A DNA stretch of 5,684 nt from the NCBI GenBank assembly GCA_013314865.1, contig JABUEV010000181.1:1-5684 (forward strand). Direction: 5' to 3'. Source of the DNA: Bacteroidales bacterium (lineage in GTDB: Bacteria > Bacteroidota > Bacteroidia > Bacteroidales > VadinHA17). The notes under the pieces were generated by a model that made no database searches, had not been told where the DNA came from, and saw only the letters and a list, made by a program, of their open reading frames with translations. Position numbers and translations under genes: made by a program. Of the stretch, positions 5,348 to 5,684 are shown one piece after another. The first letter of the stretch is position 1. Every line of letters starts with the position of its first letter.

Positions 5348-5684
5348 TTATTTATTTCTATTTTTAGCGGTTCTGCCTGAAGCAGTAAATATAGCTGTTA
5401 GTTCATCTGCTTCCTTCATAATCTCTTTTAATTCTTCTGAAGGCTTTAGTCCTGATTCACATATTAGTTCAAGCCAGAATAATGTCTCATCACATTCCTC
5501 TTCGACAACAGTGATTTTTGATATAAAATCAGCATTGCTTCGTGATCTGCAAGCTGAACGATAATTTGCCGCAACTGAAGTTCCGGATCTTATTAACTGA
5601 CTGCCGATTGTCCGACCTGATCTGGTATCAGGGAGAGAATCAACAAGCTTAATAATTTCCAGAGCAAATGCTTTAGTTCTTGCA
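5348..5684 (-). CDS. Four-helix-bundle protein (S23/Avd-like), N-terminus cut by window edge
   Basis: The minus strand is open from the right edge (first whole codon at 5683-5681) to the TAA at 5348-5350, giving 111 residues. The sequence is plainly of the four-helix-bundle family, in the subfamily with a YRSA-type signature. It shows SQLIRSGTSVAANYRSACRS (28-47), FISKITVVEEECDETLFWLE (53-72) and a charged, Lys/Arg-rich C-terminus. Relatives are about 115-130 residues and start shortly before the first helix, so probably only 10-20 residues are missing. It differs clearly from the copy at 1650-2024 (which has ISSNISEG and IAKGSSAEL instead), so the two are separate subfamily members and not a recent duplication. 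Its stop is 3 bp from heptad array 7. Function is unknown; no rRNA or reverse transcriptase is nearby. Confidence 0.9.
   Translation of the reverse strand, partial: ARTKAFALEIIKLVDSLPDTRSGRTIGSQLIRSGTSVAANYRSACRSRSNADFISKITVVEEECDETLFWLELICESGLKPSEELKEIMKEADELTAIFTASGRTAKNRNK

Noticed and set aside
5289..5564. Plus-strand reading frame of 91 codons beginning in heptad array 7
   Set aside because: It starts in repeat sequence and runs antisense to the second four-helix-bundle gene; the serine-rich product is typical of an antisense shadow.

Overview
The window looks like a chromosomal stretch from a member of the Bacteroidota, probably a Bacteroidales-like organism. This is inferred from gene content and was not searched. 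It holds the start of a large secreted PKD-type adhesin-like protein, Avd/S23-type four-helix-bundle genes, a VanZ-like membrane protein, and an adjacent pair of DUF354 glycosyltransferase and WecB epimerase. No start codon has a convincing Shine-Dalgarno sequence, which also fits. No rRNA, tRNA, CRISPR, transposase or reverse transcriptase gene is visible.

Layout, left to right: (1) 1-1333, minus strand, the first 444 residues of a secreted multidomain protein that runs off the left edge; (2) 1650-2024, plus strand, a complete four-helix-bundle protein gene; (3) 2096-2503, minus, a VanZ-like protein; (4) 2606-3799, minus, wecB, non-hydrolysing UDP-GlcNAc 2-epimerase; (5) 4169-5224, minus, a DUF354 glycosyltransferase-like protein; (6) 5348-5684, minus, a second, different four-helix-bundle protein cut by the right edge. 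The DUF354 and wecB genes run in the same direction with vanZ after them. The first two probably serve surface polysaccharide or glycan synthesis: WecB makes UDP-ManNAc from UDP-GlcNAc, and the DUF354 protein has a nucleotide-sugar glycosyltransferase-like fold. VanZ has no assigned role here.

The striking part lies between the genes. Every junction, and one point inside wecB, carries a degenerate array with an exact 7-bp period. There are seven arrays: 1455-1559, 2076-2124, 2514-2576, 3131-3186, 3830-3913, 4084-4168 and 5272-5344. Each has its own unit (for example GGCAGTA, GGTATTC, GGATTGC, GAGGTGA, GGGCACA). Units vary by substitution, while phase is kept over up to 14 units. Arrays 1 and 2 face each other across the first four-helix-bundle gene and share the opening GGATAAAGGCGG. 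Arrays 5 and 6 face each other across a gene-less 170-bp spacer. Array 7 ends 3 bp from the stop of the second four-helix-bundle gene. Array 4 sits in frame inside wecB and adds a 7-residue peptide repeat. Array 2 supplies the last codons and stop of the VanZ gene.

The best candidate for something undescribed is therefore a family of heptad-array elements, possibly linked to Avd/S23-type four-helix-bundle proteins. The arrays are seen directly. The link to the protein and any mobility are inference.
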